Counted from the first letter of the stretch, positions 48,901 through 59,143 are shown. The stretch is 64,000 nt of DNA from Mycolicibacterium nivoides (GCF_003855255.1 NZ_CP034072.1:806001-870000); one strand, 5' to 3'. Notes: a model not told the origin generated them from the letters alone. Translations and numbers: made by a program.

Positions 48901-49428
48901 GACCAATTCGACTGCGTCGTCGAGGAAGTCGATGCTCGCCGCGATCACGGTCGGTTCGGTCTCGGCGACGATGGGCCGCAGCGTGGCGACCGGGGCGCTG
49001 GTCTGCATGGGCACCGACACGGCGCCGAGTTCGATGAGTGCGGTGTCGATCGTGGTGTAGTCGACACTGGTGAACCCGAGGATGGCGACGCGGTCGCCGG
49101 GCTTCACCGGGTGGTTGTGCCAGGCGTTGGTGACGGCCTGGATGCGGTCGCCCAGCTGGCGGTAGGTGATGGTGTCAAAACGGGGCTGAAGCTCCGCGGT
49201 GGTGCGGCCGTCGGCGTCGGTGACGAGTTCCACGGCGCGCTGTCCGAGCGCGGGCCGGTCGGCGTAACCGGCGAGCACACCCTTGACGATCGCCGGCAGC
49301 CGCAGTTCAGGCTGGGCGACGGCGGCGTTGACGGCGTCGCTGGGGCGGGCGTCGGCGAACTGTGAATCGGTTTCGTACAGCGTTGCGATCCGGCGTTGGA
49401 GCCGGTCCTCGCGTGTTTCGGTGGTCAT
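45943..49428 (-). CDS. car: Carboxylic acid reductase, copy 1
   Basis: A 1161-residue CAR. The adenylation domain (about 1-640) has [16 protein letters not shown], the carrier domain has [11 protein letters not shown] with the phosphopantetheine serine S670, and the reductase domain has [20 protein letters not shown] and the catalytic YGNSK. CARs convert carboxylic acids to aldehydes with ATP and NADPH and must be pantetheinylated by a Sfp-type transferase encoded elsewhere. The place between ruvB and gabT is that of fadD9 (Rv2590). ATG at 49428. It follows a second CAR gene at 174 nt and shares its promoter motif. Confidence 0.95.
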   Translation of the reverse strand: MTTETREDRLQRRIATLYETDSQFADARPSDAVNAAVAQPELRLPAIVKGVLAGYADRPALGQRAVELVTDADGRTTAELQPRFDTITYRQLGDRIQAVTNAWHNHPVKPGDRVAILGFTSVDYTTIDTALIELGAVSVPMQTSAPVATLRPIVAETEPTVIAASIDFLDDAVELVRSGPAPRRLVVFDYRPQVDAQRETFQAAKTALAGTDVVVEPLADVLDRGRSLADAPLYTPGQTDPLTMLIYTSGSTGTPKGAMYPESKVANMWQLASKATWDENQSVLPAITLNFMPMSHVMGRGILIGTLSSGGTAYFAARSDLSTFLDDLALVRPTQLSFVPRIWDMLFQEYQSRLDRSGGSEDEVLTEVREGLLGGRFVSAMTGSAPISAEMHSWVERLLDMHLLEGYGSTEAGSVFVDGHIQRPPVIDYKLVDVPDLGYFRTDQPHPRGELLVKSEQMFPGYYKRPEITAEMFDEDGYYRTGDIVAELGPDHVEYLDRRNNVLKLSQGEFVAVSKLEAVFGDSPLVRQIFVYGNSARSYLLAVVVPTDPSVSKQAINDSLQDAARAAGLQSYEVPRDFIVETTPFSLENGLLTGIRKLARPNLKTHYGQRLEQLYTELAEGQANELSELRRSGADAPVIDTVSRAAGALLGAAASDLAPDAHFTDLGGDSLSALTFSNLLHEIFAVDVPVGVIVSPATDLAGIAGYIEAQRHGSKRPTYASVHGRDATEVHARDLTLDKFLDADTLAAAPSLPKAPTEVRTVLLTGATGFLGRYLALEWLERMDLVDGKVIALVRAKSDAEARARLDATFDSAGPNSGGDPKLLAHYQDLAAKHLEVIAGDKGEADLGLDRDTWQRLADDVDLIVDPAALVNHVLPYSQMFDANALGTAELIRIALTTKIKPFVYVSTIGVAGGIKPGEFVEDADIRVISPTRQVDDSYANGYGNSKWAGEVLLREAHDLCGLPVSVFRCDMILADTTYSGQLNLPDMFTRLMLSLVATGIAPGSFYELDADGNRQRAHYDGLPVEFIAEAISTLGVHVTEGFETYHVMNPYDDGLGLDEFVDWLIEAGYPVHRIDEYGQWLQRFDTALRTLPDKQRQASLLPLLHNYQQPSHPLLGAAAPTDRFRAAVQEAKIGPDKDIPHVSPAVIVKYITNLQMLGLL
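45970..46044 (-). repeat. 75-bp block identical in both CAR genes
   Basis: Positions 45970-46044 are identical to 49630-49704, exactly 3660 bp away, near the C-terminal ends of the two reductases. The same 3660-bp offset holds without net indels from here to about 48300, showing a tandem duplication with patches of very high identity. Confidence 0.9.
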
Positions 49429-49487
49429 ATCGGTCCCCTGAGCAAATCAAAATAACTATCGTCGGCACGTTTTCGGTGCCTACTGAT

Positions 49488-49512
49488 TACTACGTTAGTA
49501 AAACTAATTATA
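49488..49512 (-). promoter_or_regulatory. CAR copy 1 promoter with palindromic operator
   Basis: Read on the plus strand, 49488-49507 is TACTACGTTAGTAAAACTAA. On the coding strand this contains TTAGT-TTT-ACTAA, a perfect inverted repeat, plus an overlapping ACTA-ACG-TAGT. TATAAT (49512 to 49507) abuts it as a -10 element, so a bound repressor would cover the transcription start. The same motif with one change lies before copy 2. Confidence 0.7.
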
Positions 49513-49602
49513 TTTCGAGATGCCAGCTCCGGCGGTGCGAGATGCGTCACCCCCGACGTCGTGCGCTCGCCCCACGACGGTGTGGGACGAGCGCACGGGT
49601 CC

Positions 49603-52600
49603 TTACAGGAGGCCCAGCTGCTGCAGGTCGGTGATGTACTTGACGATCACTGCCGGGCTGACATGGGGGATGTCCTTGTCGGGCCCGATCTTGGCTTCCT
49701 GCACTGCGGCCCGGAAGTGGTCCGTCGGGGCCAGGGCGCCCAGCATCGGCCGCTCGGGCTGCTGGTAGTTGTGCAGCAGCGGCAGCAGTGAGGCCTGGCG
49801 CTGCTTGTCCGGCAGGGCGCGCAGGGTGCTCTCGAAGCGCTGGATCCACTGCGAGTAGTCGGCGATGCGCTCGATCGGGTAGCCGGCCTCGATCAGCCAG
49901 TCGGTGAACTCGTCCATGCCGAGACCGTCGTCGTAGGGGTTCATCACGTGGTAGGTCTCGAAGCTCTCCACGGATTGCCCACCCAACGTCGAGATCGACT
50001 CGGCGATGAACTCCACCGGCAGGCCGTCGTAGTGCGAGCGCTGCCGCTTGCCGTCGGCGTCGAGCTCGTAGAACGAGCCCGGCGCGATACCGCTGGCGAC
50101 GAGGCTGAACATCATCCGGGTGAACATGTCGGGCAGGTTCAGCTGGCCGGAGTATGTCGTGTCGGCCAGGATCATGTCGCAACGGAACACCGCCACCGGC
50201 AGCCCGCACAGGTCGTTGGCCTCGCGCAGCAGGACCTCGCCGGCCCACTTGCTGTTGCCGTAGCCGTTGGCGTAGCCGTCGTTGACCTTGCGGACCGCGC
50301 TCATCTCCCGGACGTCGACGTTCTCGACGAACTTGCCCGGCTCGATCTGATCGCCCACGCCGATGGTCGACACGTAGGTGTACGGCTTGATCTTCGTGGT
50401 GAGCGCGATCTTGATCAGCTCGGCAGTGCCGAGGGCATTGGGCCCGAACAACTCGCTGTACGGCAGCACGTGGTTGACCAGTGCGGCCGGATCGACGATC
50501 AGGTCGACGTCATCGGCCAGTCGCTGCCAGGTCTGCTGATCCAGGCCAAGGTTCTCCTCGCCCTTGTCCCCGGCGATCACCTCGAGGTGGTCGGCGGCCA
50601 GATCCTGGTAGTGCGCAAGGAGTTTCGCATCACCTTCGCTGTTGGGGCCGGCACTGTCGAAGGTGGCGTCCAGCCGGGCGCGGGCCTCCTCATCGGACTT
50701 GGCCCGCACCAGTGCGATGACCTTGCCGTCGACCAGGTCCATGCGCTCCAGCCACTCCAGCGCGAGGTAGCGGCCGAGGAACCCGGTGGCGCCGGTCAGC
50801 AGCACGGTGCGCACCTCGCTGCTCGCCTTGGGCAGGTTCGGCGCTGCGGCCAGGGTGTCCGCGTCGAGGAACTTGTCCAGCGTCAGATCGGCGGCACTGA
50901 CTTCAGCGGCGTGCCGTCCGTGCACCGACGCATACGTCGGGCGCTTGGATCCGCTGCGCTGCGTTTCGATGTAGCCGGCGATGCCGGCCAGATCGTTGGC
51001 CGGGCTGACGATCACGCCCACTGGCACATCCACATCGAAGATCTCGCGCAGGAGATTGCCGAAGGTCAACGCCGACAACGAATCTCCACCCAGATCGGTG
51101 AAGTGGGCATCGGGTCCCAGATCAGACGCGGCAGCGCCCAGCAGGGCACCGGCAGCCCGGCTCACGGTCTCCAGCACCGGGGCGTCGGGGCTCAGGGACC
51201 GCAATGCTCGAAGCTCACCGGCCTGGGTCTCGGCCAGCTCGGTGTACAGCTGCTCCAGCCGCTCGCCGTAGTGCGCCTTCAACTTCGGCCAGGCCAGCTT
51301 GCGGATGCCGGTCAGCAGACCGTTCTCCAGAGTGAAAGGTGTTGTCTCGACGATGAAATCGCGCGGGATCTCATAGGACTGCAGGTCGGCGTCCCTGGCG
51401 ACCTCTTGCAGGGATTCGCTGATCGCCTCTTTCGAAACGCTTGCGTCGGTGGGCACCACCACGGCCAGCAGATAGGGCTGCGCGCTGTTGCCGTAGACGT
51501 AGATCTGTTGCACCAGAGGGCTGTTGCCGAACACCGCCTCCAGCTTGGCCAGCGTGACGAACTCGCCCTGGGCGAGCTTGAGCACGTTGTTGCGCCGGTC
51601 GACGTAGCGCAGCTGATCCGGGCCGATCTCCGCGACGACGTCGCCGGTGCGGTAGAAACCGTCCTCGTCGAACACCGATGCGGTGACCTCGGGACGCTTG
51701 TAGTAGCCGGGGAACAGGTTCTCGGTCTTGAGCAGCAACTCGCCGCGGGGATACGGCTGATCGGTGCCGAAGTAGCCCAGATCGGGGACGTCGACAAGCT
51801 TGTAGTCGATCACCGGCGGGCGCTGGGCCACGCCGTCGAAGAGCGCCATACCGGCCTCGGTCGAGCCGTAACCCTCGAGCAGGTGGATGCCGAGCATGTC
51901 CTCGGTCCAGGTCTTGAGCTCGGCGGAGATGGGTGCCGAGCCGGTCATCGCCGCGACGAACCGTCCGCCGAGGACCTTGTCCCGCACCTCGGCCAGCACC
52001 TCGGCCTCGACCGCCTCACGGTCCTGGCCGGCATCGGCCAGGCGGTGATCGACCCGGCTCTGGAACTCGCTGTGGATCATCTCCCACACGCGCGGAACGA
52101 AATTCAGCTCCGTGGGCCGCGTCAGGGCGAGGTCCTCCAGGAGCGTCGACAGATCGCTGCGGGCCGCGAAGTAGCAGGTGCCGCCTGCGGCGAGGGAGGC
52201 GTAGAGGATGCCGCGGCCCATCACATGGCTCATCGGCATGAAGCTCAGATTGATCGCCGAGCTGACCGGCCCGAGCCAGGCCTTGCTGTTGCGCCGCCAG
52301 AACTTGCCGACCGAGCTCTGCAGGTACATCGCGCCCTTGGGGGCGCCGGTGCTGCCGGAGGTGTAGATCAGCAACGCGAGCGGGTCGGTGCCGTCGGTCT
52401 CCGGTGCCGGGGGTGTCGGCAGCTCGCTGCCGCGGGCCACCAGGTCGGCCAGGGTGTCGACCGCGATGGCGCGGCCGGCTGCGGCCAGTCGCTCGGTGGC
52501 CGATGCCACCGCGTCGCGATGGTCATCGATCTCAGGGTGGTAGTCGAAGACGAGCACATGGGCCGGAGCGTGGGCGGTCAGGGCCAGCTCGACGGCATCG

Positions 52601-53112
52601 GCGAGGTGGTCGACGCTCGCGGCGATCACCCGCGGCTCGGTCTCGGTCACGATCGGTGCCAGCGCCTCGGGCGAGGAGCTGGTCTGCAGGGGGACCGAGA
52701 CCGCGCCGATCTGGGTCAGTGCGGTGTCGATCACGGTGTAGTCGGCGCTGGTGAATCCCAGGATGGCGATCCGGTCACCGGCTGCGACGCCGGACGCGTG
52801 CAAGGCGGCGGCGAGTGCGCGGAGCCGGTCCCAGAGTTCGCCGTAGCTGATGGTGTCGAACCGGGGGAGAAGGCGCGCGGTGGTCCGTCCGGTGGCCGGG
52901 TCGACGACGAATTCGAGGGCGCGTTCTCCGAGTGCGGGCCGCTCGGCGTAGCCCTGCAGGACGGTCTGGACGATTTCGGGCAGGAGTAGGCCGGGGACGT
53001 CGACGGCGGCGGTGACGGTGTCGCTGGGAATCGCGGCGGCGAACTGTGGATCGGTGGCAGTCAGATCGGCGATACGGCTCGCCAGTTGCTCATCACGAGT
53101 ATCAAACGACAT
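49603..53112 (-). CDS. car: Carboxylic acid reductase, copy 2
   Basis: A 1169-residue CAR with the same layout: adenylation domain ([18 protein letters not shown]), carrier serine S678 ([11 protein letters not shown]) and a reductase domain ([25 protein letters not shown]). ATG at 53112 follows AGAGGG at 7 nt; a TTG one codon earlier is less likely. Both copies have all catalytic motifs, so both should be active, and differences concentrate in the first 400 residues of the adenylation domain, which sets acid preference. That the pair differs in substrate is inference. Confidence 0.95.
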   Translation of the reverse strand: MSFDTRDEQLASRIADLTATDPQFAAAIPSDTVTAAVDVPGLLLPEIVQTVLQGYAERPALGERALEFVVDPATGRTTARLLPRFDTISYGELWDRLRALAAALHASGVAAGDRIAILGFTSADYTVIDTALTQIGAVSVPLQTSSSPEALAPIVTETEPRVIAASVDHLADAVELALTAHAPAHVLVFDYHPEIDDHRDAVASATERLAAAGRAIAVDTLADLVARGSELPTPPAPETDGTDPLALLIYTSGSTGAPKGAMYLQSSVGKFWRRNSKAWLGPVSSAINLSFMPMSHVMGRGILYASLAAGGTCYFAARSDLSTLLEDLALTRPTELNFVPRVWEMIHSEFQSRVDHRLADAGQDREAVEAEVLAEVRDKVLGGRFVAAMTGSAPISAELKTWTEDMLGIHLLEGYGSTEAGMALFDGVAQRPPVIDYKLVDVPDLGYFGTDQPYPRGELLLKTENLFPGYYKRPEVTASVFDEDGFYRTGDVVAEIGPDQLRYVDRRNNVLKLAQGEFVTLAKLEAVFGNSPLVQQIYVYGNSAQPYLLAVVVPTDASVSKEAISESLQEVARDADLQSYEIPRDFIVETTPFTLENGLLTGIRKLAWPKLKAHYGERLEQLYTELAETQAGELRALRSLSPDAPVLETVSRAAGALLGAAASDLGPDAHFTDLGGDSLSALTFGNLLREIFDVDVPVGVIVSPANDLAGIAGYIETQRSGSKRPTYASVHGRHAAEVSAADLTLDKFLDADTLAAAPNLPKASSEVRTVLLTGATGFLGRYLALEWLERMDLVDGKVIALVRAKSDEEARARLDATFDSAGPNSEGDAKLLAHYQDLAADHLEVIAGDKGEENLGLDQQTWQRLADDVDLIVDPAALVNHVLPYSELFGPNALGTAELIKIALTTKIKPYTYVSTIGVGDQIEPGKFVENVDVREMSAVRKVNDGYANGYGNSKWAGEVLLREANDLCGLPVAVFRCDMILADTTYSGQLNLPDMFTRMMFSLVASGIAPGSFYELDADGKRQRSHYDGLPVEFIAESISTLGGQSVESFETYHVMNPYDDGLGMDEFTDWLIEAGYPIERIADYSQWIQRFESTLRALPDKQRQASLLPLLHNYQQPERPMLGALAPTDHFRAAVQEAKIGPDKDIPHVSPAVIVKYITDLQQLGLL
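49630..49704 (-). repeat. Second copy of the 75-bp identical CAR block
   Basis: Identical to 45970-46044. Flanking codons already differ between the genes, so this patch is more conserved at the DNA level than its surroundings, as gene conversion would produce. Confidence 0.88.
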
Positions 53113-53455
53113 CAAAAACCCTCTTTACAGATAGCTGAAATAATCACCGGCGCGACGTTGCGCTAACCAACTACTACGTTAGTGAAACTAAACTTATTTC
53201 CGGAAAACCAGCTTCTCGGCTGTCAATGTGCTGTGAGTGTGAGCGTTCCTGAGTGCGAGCCAGGGAAGGCCTGATAGCCGGGTCAACGGATTGCTGGAAC
53301 GGCCGCCCGCGCGGGTATCCGCCCGGTGGCCCCATCGTTCCCAGGCGGCGGCCAGCTCATCGCGCAGGGCGTTCCCGACGAGACGCATCCCCTCAGAGTA
53401 GGGGCGTTACTGCCACGGAGTTTGGGGTACCCACCGGGGTGTCAAAGGAGGCATC
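53113..53455. other. Intergenic region between CAR copy 2 and a membrane protein gene
   Basis: These 343 bases hold the CAR promoter/operator (53172-53196) and a forward promoter for the gene at 53456. A 64-codon reverse frame (53194-53388) overlaps the CAR promoter and has no recognisable features. Nothing else stands out. Confidence 0.5.
53172..53196 (-). promoter_or_regulatory. CAR copy 2 promoter with palindromic operator
   Basis: Plus-strand 53172-53191 is TACTACGTTAGTGAAACTAA, one base different from the element before copy 1. The coding strand has TTAGT-TTC-ACTAA, and TAAGTT (53196 to 53191) sits where TATAAT sits in copy 1, giving a TANNNT -10 element. The leader to the ATG is about 75 nt. 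Confidence 0.68.
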
Positions 53456-54076
53456 ATGACCGAATTCGATACCCGCGGCAGTCGTCTGCGCATGGCACGC
53501 AGCCGCGGAGCCGCCAGCGGGTTCCTGCTGGTCCTGCTCGGAATCTGGGGTGCACTGATCCCGTTCGTCGGACCGTACTTCGACTTCGCGTTCACCCCGG
53601 ATCAGGGTTGGGTCTGGACGACGGCGCGCGGCTGGCTGGAGGTGCTTCCGGGCGCCGCGACAGCCCTCGGCGGCCTTCTGCTGCTGGGCTCGGGGAACCG
53701 CGCCACCGCACTGATGGGCGCGTGGCTGGCAGTGCTGGCCGGGGCCTGGTTCGTGGTGGGCCGGGCGCTCGCAGGGCCGCTTGGCATCGGTGATGCCGGG
53801 ATGCCGATAGCTGTGACCGACGCCAAGCGAGTGTCGCTGGAGCTGGCGTACTTCTCCGGGCTGGGAGCGCTGATCGTGTTCCTCGGCGCCATGGCGCTCG
53901 GTCGGTTGTCGGTCCGCAGTGTGCGTGATGTCCAGTACGCGCAACGCCCCGTCGTCCGCCCCGAGCCCGCCGAGCCCGTCGCGGTCGCCGACGCGCCGCC
54001 CGCCGAAGTCACGTCCGCGCCCAAACGCCGGAGCTGGGGCGGACTGTTCGGTGGACGTCACACCCACGCGCACTAG
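53456..54076 (+). CDS. Conserved membrane protein
   Basis: A 206-residue protein with four hydrophobic helices between residues 18 and 150 and a Pro/Ala-rich, basic C-terminal tail ending in GGRHTHAH. AAAGGAGG lies just ahead of the ATG, the strongest ribosome-binding site in this part of the window. No family function recognised. Convergent with gabT, 4 nt away. Confidence 0.78.
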   Translation: MTEFDTRGSRLRMARSRGAASGFLLVLLGIWGALIPFVGPYFDFAFTPDQGWVWTTARGWLEVLPGAATALGGLLLLGSGNRATALMGAWLAVLAGAWFVVGRALAGPLGIGDAGMPIAVTDAKRVSLELAYFSGLGALIVFLGAMALGRLSVRSVRDVQYAQRPVVRPEPAEPVAVADAPPAEVTSAPKRRSWGGLFGGRHTHAH

Positions 54077-54080
54077 CGCG

Positions 54081-55424
54081 TCAGAGGTCCCGCAGGATCA
54101 GCTCGAGCACGTCGAGTCCCTCGACGAGCAGTTCGTCGCTGATCGTCAACGGCGGCAGGAAGCGCAGCACGTTGCCGTAGGTGCCGCAGGACAGCACGAT
54201 CACCCCGGCCGCATGGGCGCCGGCGCACAGCGCCTTGGTGAGATCCGGGTCGGGTGTGGTTGTGCCTGCCTTGACCAGTTCGACGGCGATCATCGCGCCC
54301 CGGCCGCGCACGTCGCCGATCCGGTCGTCCTCGGCCTGCAACCGGCCCAGCCGGTCCTTCATCAGGAGTTCGATGTGCTGGGCACGGGCTACCAAACCGT
54401 CGGCCTCGATGGTCTCGATGGTGGCCAGCGCCGCCGCGCACGCGATCGGATTGCCGCCGTAGGTGCCGCCCAGTCCAGACACGTGCGGCGAGTCCATGAT
54501 CTCGGCGCGTCCGGTCACCCCGGACAGTGGCAGACCGTCGGCGATGCCCTTGGCGGTGACGATGAGGTCGGGATCGATGCCCTCGTGCTCACACGCGAAC
54601 ATCGCGCCCGTCCGGGCGAACCCGGTCTGCACCTCGTCGGCGATGAACACCACGTTGTTGTCGCGGCACCACCCCAGCAGCGCGGGCAGGAACCCGTCGG
54701 CCGGGACGATGAACCCGCCTTCGCCTTGGATGGGTTCGATGATGACCGCGGCCAGGTTGTCCGCCCCGATCTGCTTCTCCATCACGTCGATGGCCCGCTT
54801 GGCCGCGAGTGCGCCGTCGGTGGCCAGCTCCTTGCCGAACTCGGCATCGCGGAAGGGGTAGGACAGCGGTGCCCGGTAGATCTCGGGCGCGAACGGGCCG
54901 AAACCGTGCTTGTAGGGCATGGACTTTGCGGTCAGCGCCATCGTGAGGTTGGTGCGTCCGTGGTAAGCGTGGTCGAACGCGACGACGGCAGACTTGTGCG
55001 TGTAGGACCGGGCGATCTTGACCGCGTTCTCCACGGCCTCCGAACCGGAGTTGAACAAGGCCGAGCGCTTCTCGCCGCGGACCGGCGTCAGCCGGTTGAG
55101 GTGCTCGCAGACCGCGACGTACTTCTCATACGGCGTCACCATGAAGCACGTGTGGGTGAACTCGCCGGCCTGCGTGGCCACCGCCTCGACCACGCGCGGC
55201 GACGAGTTGCCGATGGTGGTGACAGCAATGCCCGAGCCCAGGTCGATGAGCCGGTTGCCGTCGACGTCCTCGACGATGCCGCCCCCGGCCCGAGCGGCAT
55301 ACACGGGCATGGTGTTTCCCACGCCGCGGGCCACCGCAGCCGTTTTGCGGCCGATCAACGCCTCAGATTTGGGGCCGGGAATGGTGGTGGCCAGATGGCG
55401 ACTCTGCTCGGGATGACTCAACAC
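54081..55424 (-). CDS. gabT: 4-aminobutyrate aminotransferase
   Basis: A 447-residue class III PLP aminotransferase with the cofactor lysine K292 (VTAKGIADGLPLSG), D263 (FIADEVQTGF) and the SGSEAVENAVKIAR segment. It converts GABA and 2-oxoglutarate to succinate semialdehyde and glutamate. The start is GTG at 55424 or TTG at 55421; GAGGAGG spacing favours the TTG. Position matches Rv2589, next to the CAR gene. Confidence 0.94.
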   Translation of the reverse strand: MLSHPEQSRHLATTIPGPKSEALIGRKTAAVARGVGNTMPVYAARAGGGIVEDVDGNRLIDLGSGIAVTTIGNSSPRVVEAVATQAGEFTHTCFMVTPYEKYVAVCEHLNRLTPVRGEKRSALFNSGSEAVENAVKIARSYTHKSAVVAFDHAYHGRTNLTMALTAKSMPYKHGFGPFAPEIYRAPLSYPFRDAEFGKELATDGALAAKRAIDVMEKQIGADNLAAVIIEPIQGEGGFIVPADGFLPALLGWCRDNNVVFIADEVQTGFARTGAMFACEHEGIDPDLIVTAKGIADGLPLSGVTGRAEIMDSPHVSGLGGTYGGNPIACAAALATIETIEADGLVARAQHIELLMKDRLGRLQAEDDRIGDVRGRGAMIAVELVKAGTTTPDPDLTKALCAGAHAAGVIVLSCGTYGNVLRFLPPLTISDELLVEGLDVLELILRDL

Positions 55425-55582
55425 TGCCTCCTCGACGGGGGAAGGGCGGCGCCGGAAAGAACGCGTATCGAGCCTAGTCGCGCGGACCGCCAGTCGGCGG
55501 CGAATGGGGTGGTCCGGGTCGGCGGCGGTATCGTGGCCTCGGTCGCCCTGACATCTGACACAACACGAAAGACATAACTGAC

Positions 55583-55945
55583 ATGGATCTCGTCATTTTC
55601 CTGCCCCTGCTGATCGTCATGGGCGCGTTTATGTTCTTCGCGTCGCGTCGTCAGCGCAAGGCCATGCAGGCGACCATCGACCTGCACAACTCGCTGCAGA
55701 TCGGTGATCGGGTACACACCACCTCGGGCCTGCAGGCCACGATCACCGGTATCACCGACGACAACGTCGACCTGGAGATCGCCCCCGGCGTCGTCACCAC
55801 CTGGATGAAGCTCGCCGTGCGCGACCGCATCGAGGAGGACACCGAGGACGGTGCCGATGCCGAGGAGGCCAACGCCCCAGCGGCGGCGACCGAACTGACG
55901 GAGAGCACCGGTGTCATCGACACCGACGGTCTCAAGAAAGACTGA
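55583..55945 (+). CDS. yajC: Preprotein translocase subunit YajC
   Basis: A 120-residue protein with one N-terminal membrane helix (LVIFLPLLIVMGAFMFFASR) and the YajC domain (HNSLQIGDRVHTTSGLQATI), plus an acidic tail. It assists the SecDF part of the Sec translocon. First gene of yajC-secD-secF. Confidence 0.93.
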   Translation: MDLVIFLPLLIVMGAFMFFASRRQRKAMQATIDLHNSLQIGDRVHTTSGLQATITGITDDNVDLEIAPGVVTTWMKLAVRDRIEEDTEDGADAEEANAPAAATELTESTGVIDTDGLKKD

Positions 55946-56017
55946 CCGCAGAGCACCCAGGACAAGCACGTACCCTTTGCGGTGCTGACGAACTGATCTC
56001 GAGGAGACCCTAGAAAC

Positions 56018-57847
56018 GTGGCATCGTCTTCGGCGCCGGTGCATCCTGCGCGCTACCTGACACTTTTCCTGGTCCTTCTGATCGGCGTATATCTGCTGGT
56101 GTTCCTCACCGGCGACAAGCAGGCCAAGCCAAAACTCGGCATTGACCTGCAGGGCGGTACCCGGGTGACGCTGACAGCGCGCACCCCGGACGGCTCGACG
56201 CCGACCAGAGAGGCACTCAACCAGGCCCAACAAATCATCAGTGCCCGCGTCGACGGTCTCGGAGTCTCGGGCTCAGAGGTCGTCATCGACGGCGACAACC
56301 TGGTGATCACCGTTCCCGGCAACGACGGCAGCGAGGCCCGCAACCTGGGCCAGACCGCTCGTCTGTACATCCGGCCCGTCGTGCACGCGATGCCCGCCAA
56401 GCCGCCGGCCGAGCAGGGGCAGCAGCCCGGCGCACCGGGCGCTCCTGGGGCTCCCACTGCACCGGGTGCTCCTGCGGCACCGGGCGCGCCCGGCGTTGTG
56501 CCCGGTCTCCCCGGTGCGATTCCGGGCCTGGCACCGGGTGCACCGGGCGAGGCTCCGGTGGCGCCGCCTGCGGGTGAGCCGGTCCCGGCGCCCCAGCCGC
56601 GGCCCTACCCGCTGGACCCCGCGCCGACTCCCGGCGAACCGACTCCGGCCCCGGCCCCGGGTGAGCCCGGCCAGGCACCTGCCCCGGCCCCCGCGCCGGC
56701 TCCGGCACCGCCCAAGCCCGGTGACGCCAAGGCCGCTCTGGCCCAGCGCATCTCCGACGAGAAGGAACTGCGGCAGAGCACCAACCCGTCGATCCAGATC
56801 CTGGCGCTGCAGTACCAGGCCACTCGTTGCGGCGAGGAAGACGTGCTCGCCGGCAACGACGACCCGAACCTGCCGCTGATCACCTGCTCCCAGGACGGCC
56901 AGACGGTCTACCTGCTGAGCAAGTCGATCATGAGCGGCGAGGAGATCGCCGACGCCACCTCCGGGCTGAACCAGCAGCAGGGCCAGTACGTCGTCGACGT
57001 GACCTTCAAGAGCGGGGGCGCCAAGACCTGGGCCGACTTCACCGCGGCGAACGTGGGTACGCAGACGGCGTTCACCCTCGACTCGCAGGTGGTCAGCGCG
57101 CCCGAGATCCGGGAACCCATCCCCGGCGGCAACACCCAGATCACCGGCCAGTTCACTTCGGACTCGGCCAAGGAACTGGCCAATGTGCTGAAGTACGGCT
57201 CGCTGCCGCTGTCGTTCGAGTCCTCTGAAGCCGAGACCGTTTCGGCGACGCTGGGCCTGTCCTCGATGCGGGCCGGCCTGATCGCGGGCGCGGTCGGCCT
57301 GGCCGCGGTGCTGTTGTATTCGTTGCTGTACTACCGCGTGCTCGGCCTGCTGGTGGCGCTGTCCCTGGTGGCTGCCGGCGCAATGGTGTTCGCCATCCTC
57401 GTGCTGCTCGGTAGATACATCGGCTACACGCTGGACCTGGCCGGTATCGCCGGTCTGATCATCGGTATAGGCACCACCGCGGACTCGTTCGTGGTGTTCT
57501 TCGAGCGAATAAAGGACGAGATCCGCGAAGGCCGGTCCTTCCGGTCGGCTGTGCCACGAGGCTGGGCGCGCGCCCGCAAGACGATCGTGTCGGGCAACGC
57601 CGTGACCTTCCTGGCCGCCGCGGTGCTGTACTTCCTGGCGATCGGTCAGGTCAAGGGCTTCGCGTTCACGCTGGGTCTGACCACGATCCTCGACATCGTG
57701 GTGGTGTTCCTGGTGACCTGGCCGCTGGTGTACCTGGCGTCCAAGTCCCCGACGATGGCAAAACCTGCCCTCAACGGTCTCGGTGCGGTGCAACAGATCG
57801 CGCGGGAACGCCGGGAGGCTTCGCATGCGACCGCGGGACGGGGATAA
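56018..57847 (+). CDS. secD: Protein translocase subunit SecD
   Basis: A 609-residue SecD. The first helix (12-30) is followed by the [12 protein letters not shown] motif, a large extracytoplasmic region and five C-terminal helices with [20 protein letters not shown]. SecDF uses the proton gradient to pull proteins across the membrane. Unusually, residues 128-236 are a Pro/Ala/Gly-rich stretch with collagen-like GAP repeats. GTG start with GAGGAG upstream. Confidence 0.96.
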   Translation: MASSSAPVHPARYLTLFLVLLIGVYLLVFLTGDKQAKPKLGIDLQGGTRVTLTARTPDGSTPTREALNQAQQIISARVDGLGVSGSEVVIDGDNLVITVPGNDGSEARNLGQTARLYIRPVVHAMPAKPPAEQGQQPGAPGAPGAPTAPGAPAAPGAPGVVPGLPGAIPGLAPGAPGEAPVAPPAGEPVPAPQPRPYPLDPAPTPGEPTPAPAPGEPGQAPAPAPAPAPAPPKPGDAKAALAQRISDEKELRQSTNPSIQILALQYQATRCGEEDVLAGNDDPNLPLITCSQDGQTVYLLSKSIMSGEEIADATSGLNQQQGQYVVDVTFKSGGAKTWADFTAANVGTQTAFTLDSQVVSAPEIREPIPGGNTQITGQFTSDSAKELANVLKYGSLPLSFESSEAETVSATLGLSSMRAGLIAGAVGLAAVLLYSLLYYRVLGLLVALSLVAAGAMVFAILVLLGRYIGYTLDLAGIAGLIIGIGTTADSFVVFFERIKDEIREGRSFRSAVPRGWARARKTIVSGNAVTFLAAAVLYFLAIGQVKGFAFTLGLTTILDIVVVFLVTWPLVYLASKSPTMAKPALNGLGAVQQIARERREASHATAGRG

Positions 57848-57851
57848 GCAC

Positions 57852-59138
57852 ATGGCTGCAAAGAGCAAGACCACCGACGACACAGCCGCCGAGGACGTCA
57901 AGGACACCGCAGTGGAGGCGCCGAACATCGAATCCTCTTCTGCGGCACTGCCCAAGCACGGATTCTTCGTCCGGCTCTACACCGGTACCGGCGCCTTCGA
58001 GGTGATCGGCCGCCGCAAGCTCTGGTATTCGGTCAGCGGCATCATCGTCGCGATCTGCATCGCCAGCATGGTGCTTCGCGGGTTCACCTTCGGGATCGAC
58101 TTCGAGGGCGGCACGAAGGTCTCGATGCCGTCGGCCGGTTCGGAGGGGATCGTCACGGTCCAGCAGGTCGAGGACGTCTTCAGCAAGACCCTGAACAAGG
58201 CGCCCGAGTCGGTCGTGCTGGTCGGCAGCGGCGCCTCGGCGACCGTGCAGATCCGTTCGGAGACGTTGTCCAACGACGAGACCGAAAAGCTGCGCACCGC
58301 GCTGTTCGACGCGTTCCACCCCAAGGGCAGCGACGGCCAGCCCAGCAAGCAGGTGATCAGCGACTCGGCGGTGTCCGAGACCTGGGGCGGTCAGATCACC
58401 CAGAAGGCGTTGATCGCGCTGGTGGTCTTCGTCGTGCTGGCCTCGATCTACATCGCCTGGCGCTATGAGCGCTACATGGCGATGGCCGCGATGGCCACCC
58501 TGGTCTTCGACCTCGTCGTGACGGCCGGTGTCTATTCGCTGGTCGGGTTCGAGGTCACGCCGGCCACCGTCATCGGTCTGCTGACGATTCTGGGCTTCTC
58601 GCTGTACGACACGGTGATCGTGTTCGACAAGGTCGAGGAGAACACCCACGGGTTCGAGCACACCACTCGGCGAACATTCGCCGAGCAGGCCAACCTCGCG
58701 GTGAACCAGACCTTCATGCGCTCGATCAACACCAGCCTCATCTCGGTGTTGCCGATCGTGGCCCTGATGGTGATCGCGGTGTGGCTGCTGGGCGTCGGGA
58801 CCCTGATGGATCTCGCCCTGGTTCAGCTGGTCGGCGTCATCGTCGGCACCTACTCGTCGATCTACTTCGCGACGCCGCTGCTCGTGTCGCTGCGTGAGCG
58901 CACAGAACTGGTGCGCAAGCACACCAAGCGGGTGCTCAACCGGCGAGAGAAGGGCGCCAAGGCGTCGACGGCCACCAAGGAGACGGCGGGCGCCTCTGAC
59001 GCCGAGGTGACCGAGTCCGGTGCCGAGACGGTATCGGCGTCGGTCGCCACCGAGCCTGCTCCGGCCAAGCCGGCACCGGGTGCACGTCCCGGCCCACGGA
59101 CCGGACGTCCGTCGGGCAAGCGAAACACCCGGCGGTAA
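57852..59138 (+). CDS. secF: Protein translocase subunit SecF
   Basis: A 428-residue SecF: first helix, GIDFEGGTKV motif, six-helix core with GFSLYDTVIVFDKVEENT, and a long Ala/Pro/basic C-terminal tail. Partner of SecD, starting 4 nt after its stop. The ATG at 57852 is chosen; the frame extends upstream into secD. Confidence 0.96.
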   Translation: MAAKSKTTDDTAAEDVKDTAVEAPNIESSSAALPKHGFFVRLYTGTGAFEVIGRRKLWYSVSGIIVAICIASMVLRGFTFGIDFEGGTKVSMPSAGSEGIVTVQQVEDVFSKTLNKAPESVVLVGSGASATVQIRSETLSNDETEKLRTALFDAFHPKGSDGQPSKQVISDSAVSETWGGQITQKALIALVVFVVLASIYIAWRYERYMAMAAMATLVFDLVVTAGVYSLVGFEVTPATVIGLLTILGFSLYDTVIVFDKVEENTHGFEHTTRRTFAEQANLAVNQTFMRSINTSLISVLPIVALMVIAVWLLGVGTLMDLALVQLVGVIVGTYSSIYFATPLLVSLRERTELVRKHTKRVLNRREKGAKASTATKETAGASDAEVTESGAETVSASVATEPAPAKPAPGARPGPRTGRPSGKRNTRR

Positions 59139-59143
59139 ACCGC

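Noticed and set aside
49948..52989. 1013-codon open frame on the strand opposite CAR copy 2
   Set aside because: It is antisense to a gene with full CAR domains; its product shows only codon-bias mirror composition with no motif. Long antisense frames are common in high-GC DNA.
53194..53388. 64-codon reverse frame upstream of CAR copy 2
   Set aside because: It overlaps the CAR promoter/operator and has no similarity I can recognise or good ribosome-binding site.
56399..56725. Short tandem repeat array, considered as CRISPR-like or PE_PGRS-like
   Set aside because: The repeats are codons for GAP/PAP within the intact secD frame, without spacers or constant repeat length.
56273..57955. 560-codon reverse frame opposite secD
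   Set aside because: Shadow of the GC-rich secD sequence; no recognisable protein features.
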